Positions 38,597 through 46,926 of a stretch of 64,000 bases of DNA are shown here, piece after piece (the stretch's first letter is position 1; each line of letters begins with the position of its first letter). A program made the position numbers and the translations under genes. This stretch comes from an uncultured bacterium (GTDB taxonomy: Bacteria > Cyanobacteriota > Vampirovibrionia > Gastranaerophilales > Gastranaerophilaceae), in assembly GCA_902788345.1 (NCBI GenBank), contig CADAJP010000001.1, forward strand, positions 89,795-153,794. The letters are read 5' to 3'. The notes under the pieces were generated by a model that was not told the origin of the DNA, made no database searches, and worked only from the letters and a program-made list of their open reading frames with translations.

Positions 38597-39832
38597 TTAG
38601 TTATTTTTACAGCAAGTGCCTGTACAGTTAGGACAAGAGCCCTGGCGTCTTTCTCGCAGTTCTTTTAGTTCTGTCTGATATGGTGAAATTCTTGCTATGT
38701 CTTCAATTACTTGTGGTAATTTTTCGATAACATAATCAATTTCATCTTCTGTAGTAAATCTTGATAAACTCCATCTTATACTACCGTGTATTGCGGTAAA
38801 CGGTACATTCATCGCTCTTAATACGTGGCTTGGTTCAAGTGAGCCTGATGTGCAGGCAGAACCTGAAGATGCGCAAATTCCTAAATCAGAGAGATGTAGT
38901 AATATTAATTCACCTTCGATATATTCAAACCCGATATTTGTAGTGTTCGGTACGCGTTGAGCTAAATTGGTATTTACTCTGGCATTATATATTTTTTTGA
39001 TTATTCCTTTTTCGAGTTTGTCACGCAGTCGTTTAACTTCAGTCATTTCATATTCAAGATTGTCAGTTGCAAGTTCGCATGCTTTACCCAATCCGACAAT
39101 GTACGGAACATTTTCTGTTCCTGCACGTTTGCCTCTTTCCTGATGCCCGCCGATAATGAGCGGAGAAATCATAGTTTTTGAGTTTACGTATAAAACTCCA
39201 ATTCCTTTTGGTGCGTGTAATTTGTGTCCGGAAATTCCGAGCATGTCTATTCCGCATTCTTCTACATTTATAGGAACTTTGCCCGCAGCCTGAACTCCGT
39301 CAACAAAAAACTTTGTTTCGGGATTTTTTGATTTTATTATTTGTGAAATCTCTTTTACGGGGTTTAATACACCTGTTTCATTGTTTGCCCACATAACAGA
39401 AACTAATGCAGTATCATCTGTTATAAGGTTGCTTAATTCATCAATGTTAAGTTCTCCGTTAGAGTTAACTCCGATATAATCTACTTTGTAGCCTTGTTTT
39501 TCAAGGTGTTTATAGACATTTAAAACACAAGGATGTTCTATTTTTGTTGTGATGATATGTTTCTTTTTAGAGTTTGAAAGATAGCCTCTGATTGCGGTGT
39601 TGGCACTTTCACTTCCGCATGATGTGAATATGATTTCTTTTTCATCTTTTGCGCCAAGAAAATCTTTCAGTTTTCCTCTGGCTTCTTTAATTGCGTGAGA
39701 AGATTTTTTGCTGAAATCGTACATACTGGAAGGATTTGCATATTCTTCTTTGAAGTACGGCATCATTGCTTCAAGCACGCGTTCATCAGTTTTTGTGGTC
39801 GCATTATTATCTAAATATATAAGTTGGTCCAT
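38597..39832 (-). CDS. nifS: Cysteine desulfurase, NifS/IscS type
   Basis: A 411-residue PLP enzyme that takes sulfur from cysteine for Fe-S clusters. YLDNNATTK begins the protein, the PLP lysine is in SGHKLHAPKG, and the catalytic cysteine loop is ASSGSACTSGSLEPSHVL. The C-terminus adds a cysteine-rich tail (CPNCTGTCCKNN), possibly metal-binding. I start at the ATG at 39832, 1 nt after the nifU stop; an in-frame upstream start at 39874 would lie inside nifU. Confidence 0.95.
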   Translation of the reverse strand: MDQLIYLDNNATTKTDERVLEAMMPYFKEEYANPSSMYDFSKKSSHAIKEARGKLKDFLGAKDEKEIIFTSCGSESANTAIRGYLSNSKKKHIITTKIEHPCVLNVYKHLEKQGYKVDYIGVNSNGELNIDELSNLITDDTALVSVMWANNETGVLNPVKEISQIIKSKNPETKFFVDGVQAAGKVPINVEECGIDMLGISGHKLHAPKGIGVLYVNSKTMISPLIIGGHQERGKRAGTENVPYIVGLGKACELATDNLEYEMTEVKRLRDKLEKGIIKKIYNARVNTNLAQRVPNTTNIGFEYIEGELILLHLSDLGICASSGSACTSGSLEPSHVLRAMNVPFTAIHGSIRWSLSRFTTEDEIDYVIEKLPQVIEDIARISPYQTELKELRERRQGSCPNCTGTCCKNN

Positions 39833-39833
39833 A

Positions 39834-40679
39834 TTATTTAACCTCGATAACGTTAATATCATCTCCAAGTGCATGTTTTAGTGTTGTTTCAACAAATGTT
39901 TTAAGTGTGATTGTCGAATTTTTGCATCCTGAACACATGCCTTTGAGTTTAACATAAATATCCTTATCTTTAATATCTACAAGCTCAATATCACCACCAT
40001 CTTTAGTTAATTCCGGTGATATTTGGTTTTCAATAATGTTATTTACTTTTAAAATCCATTGTGTCGGAGTCATTTTTTCAGCTTTTTCTTCCGTAGGCTT
40101 AACTCCGTTATAATAATTATCTATTATTTTTTGAATTTCGTCTTTACAACGTCCGCAGGCCCCTCCTGCTTTTGTATAATTGGTTACATCTTCAACGGTT
40201 TTAAGGTTATTTGTTTTAATTGCATCAATTATAACCTTATCTGTTACCTGAAAGCATGTACAAATCATTTTTTCTTCAGTTTGTTTGGATATTTGTTCTA
40301 ATGGTACATAACCATCTTTTTCGTAATTTTTGAAAGCGTCTTCCAATGCTTCATATCCCATTACGGAGCAGTGCATTTTTTCAGGCGGCAATCCGTCTAA
40401 TTGGTCTGCAATGTCCTTGTTGGTTATTTTTTTTACTTCATCTACGGATTTGCCGATTATCATTTCAGTTAAAATACTTGAACTTGCAACTGCACTTCCG
40501 CATCCGAATGTTTGAAATTTTGCATCTGTAACAATATTATCTTTAATTTTTAAGTATATTTTAAGCTGGTCGCCGCAGACTAAAGAGCCCGCTGTTCCAA
40601 CGGCATCTGCATCCTCAATTGTTCCCACATTGCGTGGATTTCTGTAGTGATCCATAACTTTTTCAGAATAATCCCACAT
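39834..40679 (-). CDS. nifU: Fe-S cluster scaffold NifU, three domains
   Basis: A 281-residue scaffold. Residues about 1-120 are IscU-like (GTAGSLVCGDQ, FQTFGCGSAVASSS, KMHCSVMG). About 135-185 is a Bfd-like [2Fe-2S] domain (CTCFQVTD, GGACGRCKDEI). The C-terminal NfuA-like domain ends in CSGCKNSTITLK. This is the complete NifU layout, longer than IscU. I use the ATG at 40679 because AAAGGGAAAT lies just upstream. It is coupled to nifS. Confidence 0.95.
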   Translation of the reverse strand: MWDYSEKVMDHYRNPRNVGTIEDADAVGTAGSLVCGDQLKIYLKIKDNIVTDAKFQTFGCGSAVASSSILTEMIIGKSVDEVKKITNKDIADQLDGLPPEKMHCSVMGYEALEDAFKNYEKDGYVPLEQISKQTEEKMICTCFQVTDKVIIDAIKTNNLKTVEDVTNYTKAGGACGRCKDEIQKIIDNYYNGVKPTEEKAEKMTPTQWILKVNNIIENQISPELTKDGGDIELVDIKDKDIYVKLKGMCSGCKNSTITLKTFVETTLKHALGDDINVIEVK

Positions 40680-40792
40680 AAGATTTCCCTTTCTTAACAT
40701 TTATCTTGTAAAATTATAACTCAAAAATGTGCTTTAATTTAGTATTTAATTATTATTTAATTATTCCGGTTCAACATTAACATTAGTCATGT

Positions 40793-40798
40793 TATAAT
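40793..40798 (+). promoter_or_regulatory. Predicted leaderless -10 of folD
   Basis: A perfect TATAAT lies exactly 6 nt before the folD ATG. TCAACA lies 16 bp upstream of it. There is no Shine-Dalgarno sequence. Confidence 0.55.
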
Positions 40799-40804
40799 AA
40801 CGCT

Positions 40805-41653
40805 ATGGCAATTATATTAGACGGTAAAAATTTAAGAGATAAAATACTTGATAACTTGTCGCTTGAACTGGCTAAATACGCAATCAAGCCAAAACTTGTT
40901 GTTATTTTGGTCGGCAATGATCCTGCCAGTCAGGTTTATGTCAATAATAAAAGAAAAATGGCTGTTCGTGTGGGTATGCACTCTGAAGTGGTAAATTATC
41001 AGGCTGATGTATCAGAAGATGAATTACTTGATAAAATCAATGAATTAAACAATGATATATCTGTTGATGCTATTCTGGTTCAGCTGCCTTTACCGGCTCA
41101 TATTAATCCAAATCGTGTAATTGCTGAAATTTCTCCGTTTAAGGATGTTGACGGTTTTACTCCGTACAATTTTTCAAAACTTTTTTGCGGCGCTCAGCCA
41201 ATAGTCTATCCTTGCACTCCGAGAGGAATATTATTATTACTCAGAGAATATGGAATTGAAGTTGAAGGTAAGCATGCTGTTGTAATAGGCAGGTCTTCAA
41301 TTGTCGGCAGACCAATGGCGCAGATGCTTTTAAATAAAAATGCAACTGTTACTATGTGCCACAGTTATACAAAAAATCTTGAGCAGATAACAAAAACTGC
41401 AGATATTCTTGTTTCTGCAGTGGGAAAAAATATTATAAAAGGGGAAATGTTAAAAAATAATTCTGTAGTTATTGATGTCGGAATTTTCAAAGATGAGTAT
41501 GGCAAATTACGAGGAGATGTAGATTTTGACTCATCTTCGAAAATTGCATCATATATTTCGCCTGTTCCGGGCGGGGTTGGTCCTATGACCATTGCGTCAC
41601 TAATGCTTAATACCGTTGAATTGTATAAGCTAAAGAACGGAATCAATGATTAG
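40805..41653 (+). CDS. folD: Bifunctional methylenetetrahydrofolate dehydrogenase/cyclohydrolase
   Basis: A 282-residue FolD, which interconverts methylene- and formyl-tetrahydrofolate. The conserved segments are VGNDPASQVYVNNK (with the catalytic lysine further on in that helix region), VQLPLPAHIN, KDVDGFTPYN, GRSSIVGRPMAQML and PVPGGVGPMTIASLM. It supplies one-carbon units, in line with the glycine-cleavage gene at 57110. It ends 3 bp from the convergent gene at 41657. Confidence 0.96.
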   Translation: MAIILDGKNLRDKILDNLSLELAKYAIKPKLVVILVGNDPASQVYVNNKRKMAVRVGMHSEVVNYQADVSEDELLDKINELNNDISVDAILVQLPLPAHINPNRVIAEISPFKDVDGFTPYNFSKLFCGAQPIVYPCTPRGILLLLREYGIEVEGKHAVVIGRSSIVGRPMAQMLLNKNATVTMCHSYTKNLEQITKTADILVSAVGKNIIKGEMLKNNSVVIDVGIFKDEYGKLRGDVDFDSSSKIASYISPVPGGVGPMTIASLMLNTVELYKLKNGIND

Positions 41654-41656
41654 TTA

Positions 41657-41995
41657 TTAACCGCCGGAAGCTAAGTTAAGCGTACAACTTGATTTAATGT
41701 TGTTATTTACAAGTGTTTTCAATGAAGAAATTTCGTTTTCAATTGCTGTCATCTGTGTATCAATTGAATCTTTTTCAGAACTTAATTGTTCATCAAGCTG
41801 TTCATAATACAAGTATGCTGAATCTGTTTCTTCGTCATAATCTGTACCATACTGTGCTTTACCTGCTTTTTTGATACTGTTCATTTGTGATTCTGCAGCC
41901 TGTACCTGATTCATAATCGAATTGTACTGCAATTGTAAAAAGTTTTTTTGCAAAGTCAATAAGCTCTTTTGACTTGCCAATGCTAAAAATGCCAT
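41657..41995 (-). CDS. Coiled-coil protein of unknown function (112 aa)
   Basis: A 112-residue protein, largely helical, with an N-terminal amphipathic stretch (SQKSLLTLQKNFLQLQYNSI) and two coiled-coil blocks rich in Gln, Glu and Ser, ending in a short non-helical CTLNLASGG. No signal peptide. Size and layout recall small filament or secretion-apparatus proteins with helical hairpins, but no family is recognised. GGAGACGAGAG precedes the ATG, and it carries the recurrent promoter motif, which links it to the other small unknowns. Confidence 0.6.
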   Translation of the reverse strand: MAFLALASQKSLLTLQKNFLQLQYNSIMNQVQAAESQMNSIKKAGKAQYGTDYDEETDSAYLYYEQLDEQLSSEKDSIDTQMTAIENEISSLKTLVNNNIKSSCTLNLASGG

Positions 41996-42021
41996 ATCTC
42001 TCGTCTCCTTATTTAATTGTT

Positions 42022-42059
42022 CTTACATATATAAAGTATTTTAATTTTTTCTGATTTCA
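42022..42059 (-). promoter_or_regulatory. Recurrent bipartite promoter motif, copy 5
   Basis: On the minus strand TGAAAT starts at 42059 and ATACTTTATATATGTAAG at 42039. Upstream, AATAATCATTTTCTGAAAT matches copy 4 at 18 of 19 positions, and downstream both share AAGAACA-TTAAATAA and ACGAGAGAT. It ends 26 nt before the ATG of the coiled-coil gene. Confidence 0.7.
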
Positions 42060-42126
42060 GAAAATGATTATTTTGTAATATTTCGTAACAATTAAAATTT
42101 AATATAATTAAATAAGGTTCTGTATA

Positions 42127-42456
42127 TTACGGCATAAAGTCCACTTCTACATCTACACCGTTTAATAATGCTGAATTCTCATCTTTATAAGATATATAAT
42201 CTCCGCCATTGTAGAACTTTTTATCATTATTAAGATTTTTTATCTTATGTCCGGTAATTTCTTCCAGTAAATTGTGGAAAAAGTTTAATTTTCTGCGATG
42301 GACATGGGATTCTGTACCTGCTTTTGCAAAACTATCAGCTACCGTTTTTAAAAGTTTATCTTGTGCTTCACTTGTATTGAATGTTCTTTCGACATATTTA
42401 TCTAATGATTTCCATTCATATACGGAAATTTTACCTTGAAATGAAATATTGTTCAT
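42127..42456 (-). CDS. Small unknown protein with N-terminal SFQGK motif
   Basis: A 109-residue protein starting MNNISFQGKISVYEWKSL. The NNISF-GK pattern recurs at 19208 and inside the M16 peptidase. The rest is mixed helical and polar, with no signal peptide, membrane segment or known domain. AAAGGA lies 6 nt before the ATG. The region between it and the coiled-coil gene (41996-42126) holds only the promoter of the latter. Confidence 0.6.
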   Translation of the reverse strand: MNNISFQGKISVYEWKSLDKYVERTFNTSEAQDKLLKTVADSFAKAGTESHVHRRKLNFFHNLLEEITGHKIKNLNNDKKFYNGGDYISYKDENSALLNGVDVEVDFMP

Positions 42457-42551
42457 AAAAATTCCTTTCTGATGTTTGTTTATGCTTGTCTTAAAAACGG
42501 TAAATGTTTTATGTTGCTACATTTTTTGTTCATATTTACATATTTTAATAT

Positions 42552-42947
42552 TTATTTCCCAAAGCTGTTTTGGCAAAGTCCTTTTATCCACCATGCGCAC
42601 TTAGAACATAACTCTTTGTGTTTCTCCGGAGTCATAATTTCATTCATTTTATTTACAATATCTTTATACTTGTATGTTTCCCCTGTTCTTATTTTCAGAA
42701 TTTTTTTTACTTTATTATCAAGAGCATTTACTGATTTTTCTATACATCTTGCACTATTTTGATTTTGTATTGCCGGACAACCTGAGCATAGTTCATCACT
42801 GCCTTTTATTATCAAAATGTCTGATTGTGGGGTTTGCTTCAGGGTTTCTGATATTTTTGCCCAAGACAGTGCATTCCCTTTGGAATAATTTAATCCTTTA
42901 TATCCCTGAAGGCATAACAAATGGTGGGGTCTTAATGATATTTTCAT
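42552..42947 (-). CDS. DUF1284-family protein
   Basis: A 131-residue protein matching the DUF1284 pattern: LRPHHLLCLQGYKGLNYS at the N-terminus, DELCSGCPA, and a C-terminal CSKCAWWIKGLCQN. The histidine pair and eight or so cysteines suggest an iron-sulfur or zinc site. The biochemical role of the family is not established. It lies 15 nt downstream of the acyltransferase gene on the same strand and is probably cotranscribed. Confidence 0.8.
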   Translation of the reverse strand: MKISLRPHHLLCLQGYKGLNYSKGNALSWAKISETLKQTPQSDILIIKGSDELCSGCPAIQNQNSARCIEKSVNALDNKVKKILKIRTGETYKYKDIVNKMNEIMTPEKHKELCSKCAWWIKGLCQNSFGK

Positions 42948-42962
42948 GTTTATTATTTCTTT

Positions 42963-43784
42963 TTATACGTCTGATACTTCCGGCAAATCGATACTTTTTA
43001 ATCTTTGTTCAATTCTTCGGTACCATTTTAAATGCTGTTTGAACAATATATCGTAATCTTCAACTTTTCCGGTTGAAATATTATGGAACTGCTCATCACA
43101 TGTCTGAGTAAGAGCTTGTTCAAGAAATTTAGTGTATTCGTGTCTGTCAATGTTTTTGTCAGTAAGTTCAATACACTTGCCAAAATCAACAACAACCTCA
43201 GGTCTGTTATCTCTGAAGAAACAGTATTCAATAGCTAAAGGTATAAGATTGATTTTGTCATATTTTTTAACCGCATTCTGCGCTATATATGCAAGTCCTG
43301 TCTGAAATTCAATTGGTCTGTAGTGGGGCGGTCTGATTATTCCCTGCGGGAATATGCAAAGCTGGTTTCTTAAATCTTTTAATAAATCAACAGAGTATTT
43401 AAGAGCTTGCATCGCCGACTGCGGAGATTTTTTGTTTACGGAATATGCTCCTCCGCGTCTTAAAAGCGGAAACCTGTTTAATTCTTCAACCATCAGACGG
43501 ATTTCTTTTTTACAGATACGGTGTGTGGTGTTATATAAAACAATGCCGTCCCACCAGTTACTGTGCGGAGCAAAAAGAATTGTCGGAACGTTTTTATCTC
43601 TGTTTGCATAATTTTCAAAACCGTTATATCGGAATGCATAAAATCTGTTTTGAAGCATATTGAAGAAAAACAAACTGGCAACCGTAAGCCAAAACTTGCT
43701 TGTTTTTGCAGGTTTAAATTTTTCTTCTTTCCCCCTCAGTTGTGTTGGTGGCACATCCGAATATAACTTTTCTTTTGTTTCCAT
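42963..43784 (-). CDS. 1-acylglycerol-3-phosphate acyltransferase family protein
   Basis: A 273-residue PlsC-type acyltransferase. The catalytic Hx4D motif is HSNWWD in LFAPHSNWWDGIV, followed by FPLLRRGGAYSVNK and the acceptor-site IFPQGIIRPPHYRP. A hydrophobic stretch near residue 30-45 (FWLTVASLFFFNML) may anchor it to the membrane. It would acylate lysophosphatidate or a related lipid. The glycine-rich FPEGTRS of classical PlsC is replaced by FPQGIIRP. Confidence 0.85.
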   Translation of the reverse strand: METKEKLYSDVPPTQLRGKEEKFKPAKTSKFWLTVASLFFFNMLQNRFYAFRYNGFENYANRDKNVPTILFAPHSNWWDGIVLYNTTHRICKKEIRLMVEELNRFPLLRRGGAYSVNKKSPQSAMQALKYSVDLLKDLRNQLCIFPQGIIRPPHYRPIEFQTGLAYIAQNAVKKYDKINLIPLAIEYCFFRDNRPEVVVDFGKCIELTDKNIDRHEYTKFLEQALTQTCDEQFHNISTGKVEDYDILFKQHLKWYRRIEQRLKSIDLPEVSDV

Positions 43785-43840
43785 AAAAAAATTCTACTCC
43801 ATAAAGATTAAAAAGAAATACTTATTAAAAAAAATTAACC

Positions 43841-44317
43841 TTAGTTTTTCTCAATTAGTACTACTGCATTAGCCTCTATTGCTAATTTCATCCCTACTGC
43901 ATCCATATTTTCTTTGGTTTTTGCCTTGATTGATATATCATCCGCCGATAATTCCAAAATCTTTGCTATCTGAGTTTTCATCTTTGGTATATACGGCATC
44001 ATCTTTGGTTCTTGTGCAATGATATTACTGTCGATATTAACAATGTGAAATCCTTTTTTTTGTATTAAATCAAAAACTCTTTTTAACAGAATTGTACTAT
44101 CAATATCTTTGTACTTAATATCCGTATCGGGAAAAATTGTACCGATATCGTCAAGAGCCAAAGCCCCAAGCATTGCATCAATAATTGCATGAATTAATAC
44201 ATCTGCATCAGAATGTCCGAGCAGTCCTTTCTCGTGGGTAATTTTAACTCCGCCGATAATAAGATCCCTGCCTTCTACAAGTTTATGAATATCGTATCCT
44301 ATACCAATTCTTTGCAT
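43841..44317 (-). CDS. ispF: 2-C-methyl-D-erythritol 2,4-cyclodiphosphate synthase
   Basis: A 158-residue IspF of the MEP isoprenoid pathway. GIGYDIHKL carries the zinc ligands D and H, and GHSDADVLIHAIIDAMLGA supplies the third histidine and catalytic region. IGTIFPDTD and KTKENMD complete the signature. AGGAGAG precedes the ATG and a perfect TATAAT lies at 44341-44336, so it has its own promoter, back to back with that of the gene at 44375. Confidence 0.96.
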   Translation of the reverse strand: MQRIGIGYDIHKLVEGRDLIIGGVKITHEKGLLGHSDADVLIHAIIDAMLGALALDDIGTIFPDTDIKYKDIDSTILLKRVFDLIQKKGFHIVNIDSNIIAQEPKMMPYIPKMKTQIAKILELSADDISIKAKTKENMDAVGMKLAIEANAVVLIEKN

Positions 44318-44335
44318 AATCTCTCCTGTTTGCTA

Positions 44336-44368
44336 ATTATAGCATATATATTCCAAATATGCTATAAT
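44336..44368. promoter_or_regulatory. Back-to-back -10 elements for ispF and the gene at 44375
   Basis: On the minus strand TATAAT occupies 44341-44336, serving ispF. On the plus strand TATAAT occupies 44363-44368, exactly 6 nt before the ATG at 44375. The two divergent promoters must overlap in their -35 regions. Confidence 0.55.
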
Positions 44369-44374
44369 ATAATT

Positions 44375-44803
44375 ATGCCGATAGTTACAAAAAGACCTAT
44401 AAGGGTTAATCCGCCTGCCGATTTAAGTCCTGCTCCGGCGGTTAATGTTCCTCAGTTAACTGTTGAAACTACTGCTCCTCAGACTCCTGCCTCAACTAAA
44501 ACTGAAGCTGCTCTGCCTCAAAATGACTATTGCTGTAGTGAGCTTGATGTTCCTTTGTTTTACAATCCGTTTATCCCGTTACTGCAGTTATTTGGACTTA
44601 TTCTGCTTATTGTTGCTGTTGGTGCAGTGTTAATAATAGTCCTTAATGCAGTATTCTTTGGATTTATGGGGCTAATATTGTTTATTCTTCCAAAAAAGCA
44701 AAAATGTAAGACTTGCGGCAAAATATACTCTTTCCGTAATTCAAACGAAAACAGATGCCCTTATTGTAATACACTTCAGCAAGACGAAATAAAACCGCAT
44801 TAG
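44375..44803 (+). CDS. Membrane protein with C-terminal zinc ribbon
   Basis: A 142-residue protein. The first 60 residues are Pro/Ala/Thr-rich and soluble. One or two hydrophobic segments follow (about 70-105, LLQLFGLILLIVAVGAVLII...). The C-terminus is a cytoplasm-type zinc ribbon, CKTCGK ... CPYC. I use the ATG at 44375 because of the leaderless promoter; a longer frame opens at 44213 inside ispF. Function unknown. The stop overlaps the convergent gene by 4 nt. Confidence 0.6.
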   Translation: MPIVTKRPIRVNPPADLSPAPAVNVPQLTVETTAPQTPASTKTEAALPQNDYCCSELDVPLFYNPFIPLLQLFGLILLIVAVGAVLIIVLNAVFFGFMGLILFILPKKQKCKTCGKIYSFRNSNENRCPYCNTLQQDEIKPH

Positions 44804-45147
44804 AACGGTTTAGTTTGATTTAATTTTGCTCTTAAATCTCTAAATCTTGCAATATCTTCCTGTGTTTTGCCGGAATCTCTGAAAACAGCCTGTGTTGTAG
44901 GGTGAACCATTAACACATAGTCCATATGTATTTCCAAAAAATTATATCTGCGAGGAGATTGATTGCCTGTACGAGGATATATTTCAGCGTTTGTAACGGC
45001 AAGAAAACGTCTTTCTCTGTCATTCAAAAGGTCAGTTAACTCTCTGTTTGTGTTTGTATATTTTGAAACATGCACTACCCCTTTTATATCATGATCAGAT
45101 GTTAAAATAGTTACTTCTATAGGTACTGTATCATTGTTTTTTGCCAT
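44800..45147 (-). CDS. Small conserved-looking protein, unknown (DUF6812-like)
   Basis: A 115-residue soluble beta-rich protein. It begins PIEVTILTSDHDIKGVVHV, with RELTDLLND and RRFLAVTNAEIYP following. This layout recalls a small family of cyanobacterial and related proteins annotated DUF6812, but I hold that only loosely. GAGAGGAAAAGAAA precedes the ATG. A TATACTTA upstream (about 45172) resembles the right half of the recurrent promoter but lacks the left half. It is convergent with the gene at 44375. Confidence 0.6.
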   Translation of the reverse strand: MAKNNDTVPIEVTILTSDHDIKGVVHVSKYTNTNRELTDLLNDRERRFLAVTNAEIYPRTGNQSPRRYNFLEIHMDYVLMVHPTTQAVFRDSGKTQEDIARFRDLRAKLNQTKPF

Positions 45148-45207
45148 TTTCTTTTCCTCTCTTACTTGAATTTAAGTATATTATATATTCTGAAAAAAGT
45201 CCAATTG

Positions 45208-45687
45208 TTAAGATAGTTGCGATAATTTTTCCACTATTTTGTCGCTTTTTTCTCCCATACCCGTAAAAGTGTATTTACGAGAATCGTCATCTTCATAAGT
45301 AACATTTATTTTTATATGGTCAAACGGAATTTGGTTTTGTGAAAACTCTGCCCATTCTACAAATGTAATTTGTCTGCCTTCTGAATATTCGCTCAATTCC
45401 TCGTGAATTGTTTTTACCCCTTCATTTTCTAATCTGTATAAATCAAAATGATATACCGGAATATTTGCACTGTGGTATTCATTCAGAATAACAAAACTCG
45501 GACTTGTTACTTTCTCTGTTATCCCTATTGCTTTTGCAACTTCTTTTACAAATGCTGTTTTGCCTGCACCGATTTCGCCGTAAAGGTTTATAAAACAGCC
45601 GTCTTTTTCAATTAATTTTGCAAATTTATGCGCAAGTTCAGAGGTGGCTTTTAGTGTTGAACAGATTTTTTCGTATGATTTAGTCAT
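45208..45687 (-). CDS. tsaE: tRNA threonylcarbamoyladenosine synthesis ATPase TsaE
   Basis: A 159-residue P-loop protein needed for t6A37 formation in tRNA. Walker A is GEIGAGKTAFVK. TSPSFVILNEY, VYHFDLYRL and ITFVEWAE are the diagnostic TsaE segments. Its start overlaps the end of the GGDEF gene by 8 nt, so they are translationally coupled. It is functionally linked to mtaB at 15900, which modifies the t6A product. Confidence 0.95.
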   Translation of the reverse strand: MTKSYEKICSTLKATSELAHKFAKLIEKDGCFINLYGEIGAGKTAFVKEVAKAIGITEKVTSPSFVILNEYHSANIPVYHFDLYRLENEGVKTIHEELSEYSEGRQITFVEWAEFSQNQIPFDHIKINVTYEDDDSRKYTFTGMGEKSDKIVEKLSQLS

Positions 45688-46915
45688 AATATACTACTAC
45701 CTTATTTCTTCCCGTATTTTTTGCTTCATAAAGTGCCTTATCAGCTTTTCTCAATAAATCTTCGTCTTTGTCATTTTCTTTGATTTCGTATATGCCAAGA
45801 CTCATTGTTATATTGAGTTTTTGGATTTCAGCATCAGGATTGATTTTTGAAATATCTATTGTTTTTTGTTCAATTGTTTGTCTTAAACGTTCTGCAACCA
45901 TTTGTGCTTCTGTAATTTTTGTAAACGGAAGCAGTATAGAAAATTCTTCTCCGCCGTATCTTCCTGCAATATCGTATTCTCTTAATTGCGAGCGTATGAT
46001 TTTTGCAATATTTCGTAAAACCAAATCGCCTACTGCATGTCCGTATGTATCATTGACACTTTTGAAGAAATCTATATCTGTCATAATCCCACAAAGTGGT
46101 GCGTGTTGTCTTTTTGCATTTGCAACTTCCTGCTTGATGCGTTCTTCCAGTTGTCTGCGGTTATAGAAACCTGTAAGTGCATCAAGTGTTGCATGTTTCA
46201 GAATTTCTGCGTAAACATTTGCTCTGTTTATTGTTATCGCAATTTGAGTCGCCAAAAGTTCAAAATATTCTTTGTCTTTTGAGGAAATCTTTCCTGAAGT
46301 ACTTTTTGCAACAACTGAACCGACATTTTTATTTTCGCTGATAAGCGGTATTGCGTAGATTTTTTCATTCTCTGAAAATTGGGATTTGTTTAAATCTTTA
46401 ACCAGTTTTAATATATTTTCATCCTTGCAGTTGTTCGGCCAGGACAGGTTATTTGTCTTTTTATTTTCGTCTTTTAAGAAAATATATACAAGATAATTTT
46501 CAAAGAATTTATCCAGCATTTCGCCAATTATAGGGATAATATATTTTAATTCGTACTGAGTTTCAATCATTTTGGCAATGTTTTTCATTGTGTCATGAAA
46601 ATCAATATCTCTTTGCATTTTGTCATTAAGCAGTATATTTTGAATTTTTAGTGATATAAACTGAGAAGTTAATTCAACAAAATTTTGGGTTTGTTCATCG
46701 GCATTTGAAAATTCAAGAGTTCCTATAATTTTTTTGTGCTTGTATATAGGGTATGAAAAATTCGTTTTTTTTAGATCTTTTTCCTCGCCGAGATTTAGTG
46801 AAAATTCATTTACTCCGAAATTTGTTTTAAAAAAATCAGCCAAAGACGACTGCAGTGTTTTTTCACTGTAGCTTTCATTTAAAATTTTAGAAAGTTTTTC
46901 TATATTTTCAATCAA
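45680..46915 (-). CDS. Diguanylate cyclase with GAF-type sensor domain
   Basis: A 411-residue protein. The N-terminal part is a GAF-like sensor region with no membrane segment. The C-terminal GGDEF domain has GRYGGEEFSILL as active site, DFFKSVNDTYGHAVGD for metal and nucleotide, and MSLGI near the end. It should make cyclic di-GMP from GTP. The start appears to be TTG, 11 nt after the yebC stop. It lies in a yebC-cyclase-tsaE operon. Confidence 0.88.
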   Translation of the reverse strand: MIENIEKLSKILNESYSEKTLQSSLADFFKTNFGVNEFSLNLGEEKDLKKTNFSYPIYKHKKIIGTLEFSNADEQTQNFVELTSQFISLKIQNILLNDKMQRDIDFHDTMKNIAKMIETQYELKYIIPIIGEMLDKFFENYLVYIFLKDENKKTNNLSWPNNCKDENILKLVKDLNKSQFSENEKIYAIPLISENKNVGSVVAKSTSGKISSKDKEYFELLATQIAITINRANVYAEILKHATLDALTGFYNRRQLEERIKQEVANAKRQHAPLCGIMTDIDFFKSVNDTYGHAVGDLVLRNIAKIIRSQLREYDIAGRYGGEEFSILLPFTKITEAQMVAERLRQTIEQKTIDISKINPDAEIQKLNITMSLGIYEIKENDKDEDLLRKADKALYEAKNTGRNKVVVYYD

Positions 46916-46926
46916 TGTCTTTCTTA

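Noticed and set aside
45160..45185. Possible seventh copy of the bipartite promoter upstream of the gene at 44800
   Set aside because: TATACTTA is present but no TGAAAT or GGCAAT block lies 20 bases upstream, so it does not meet the pattern.
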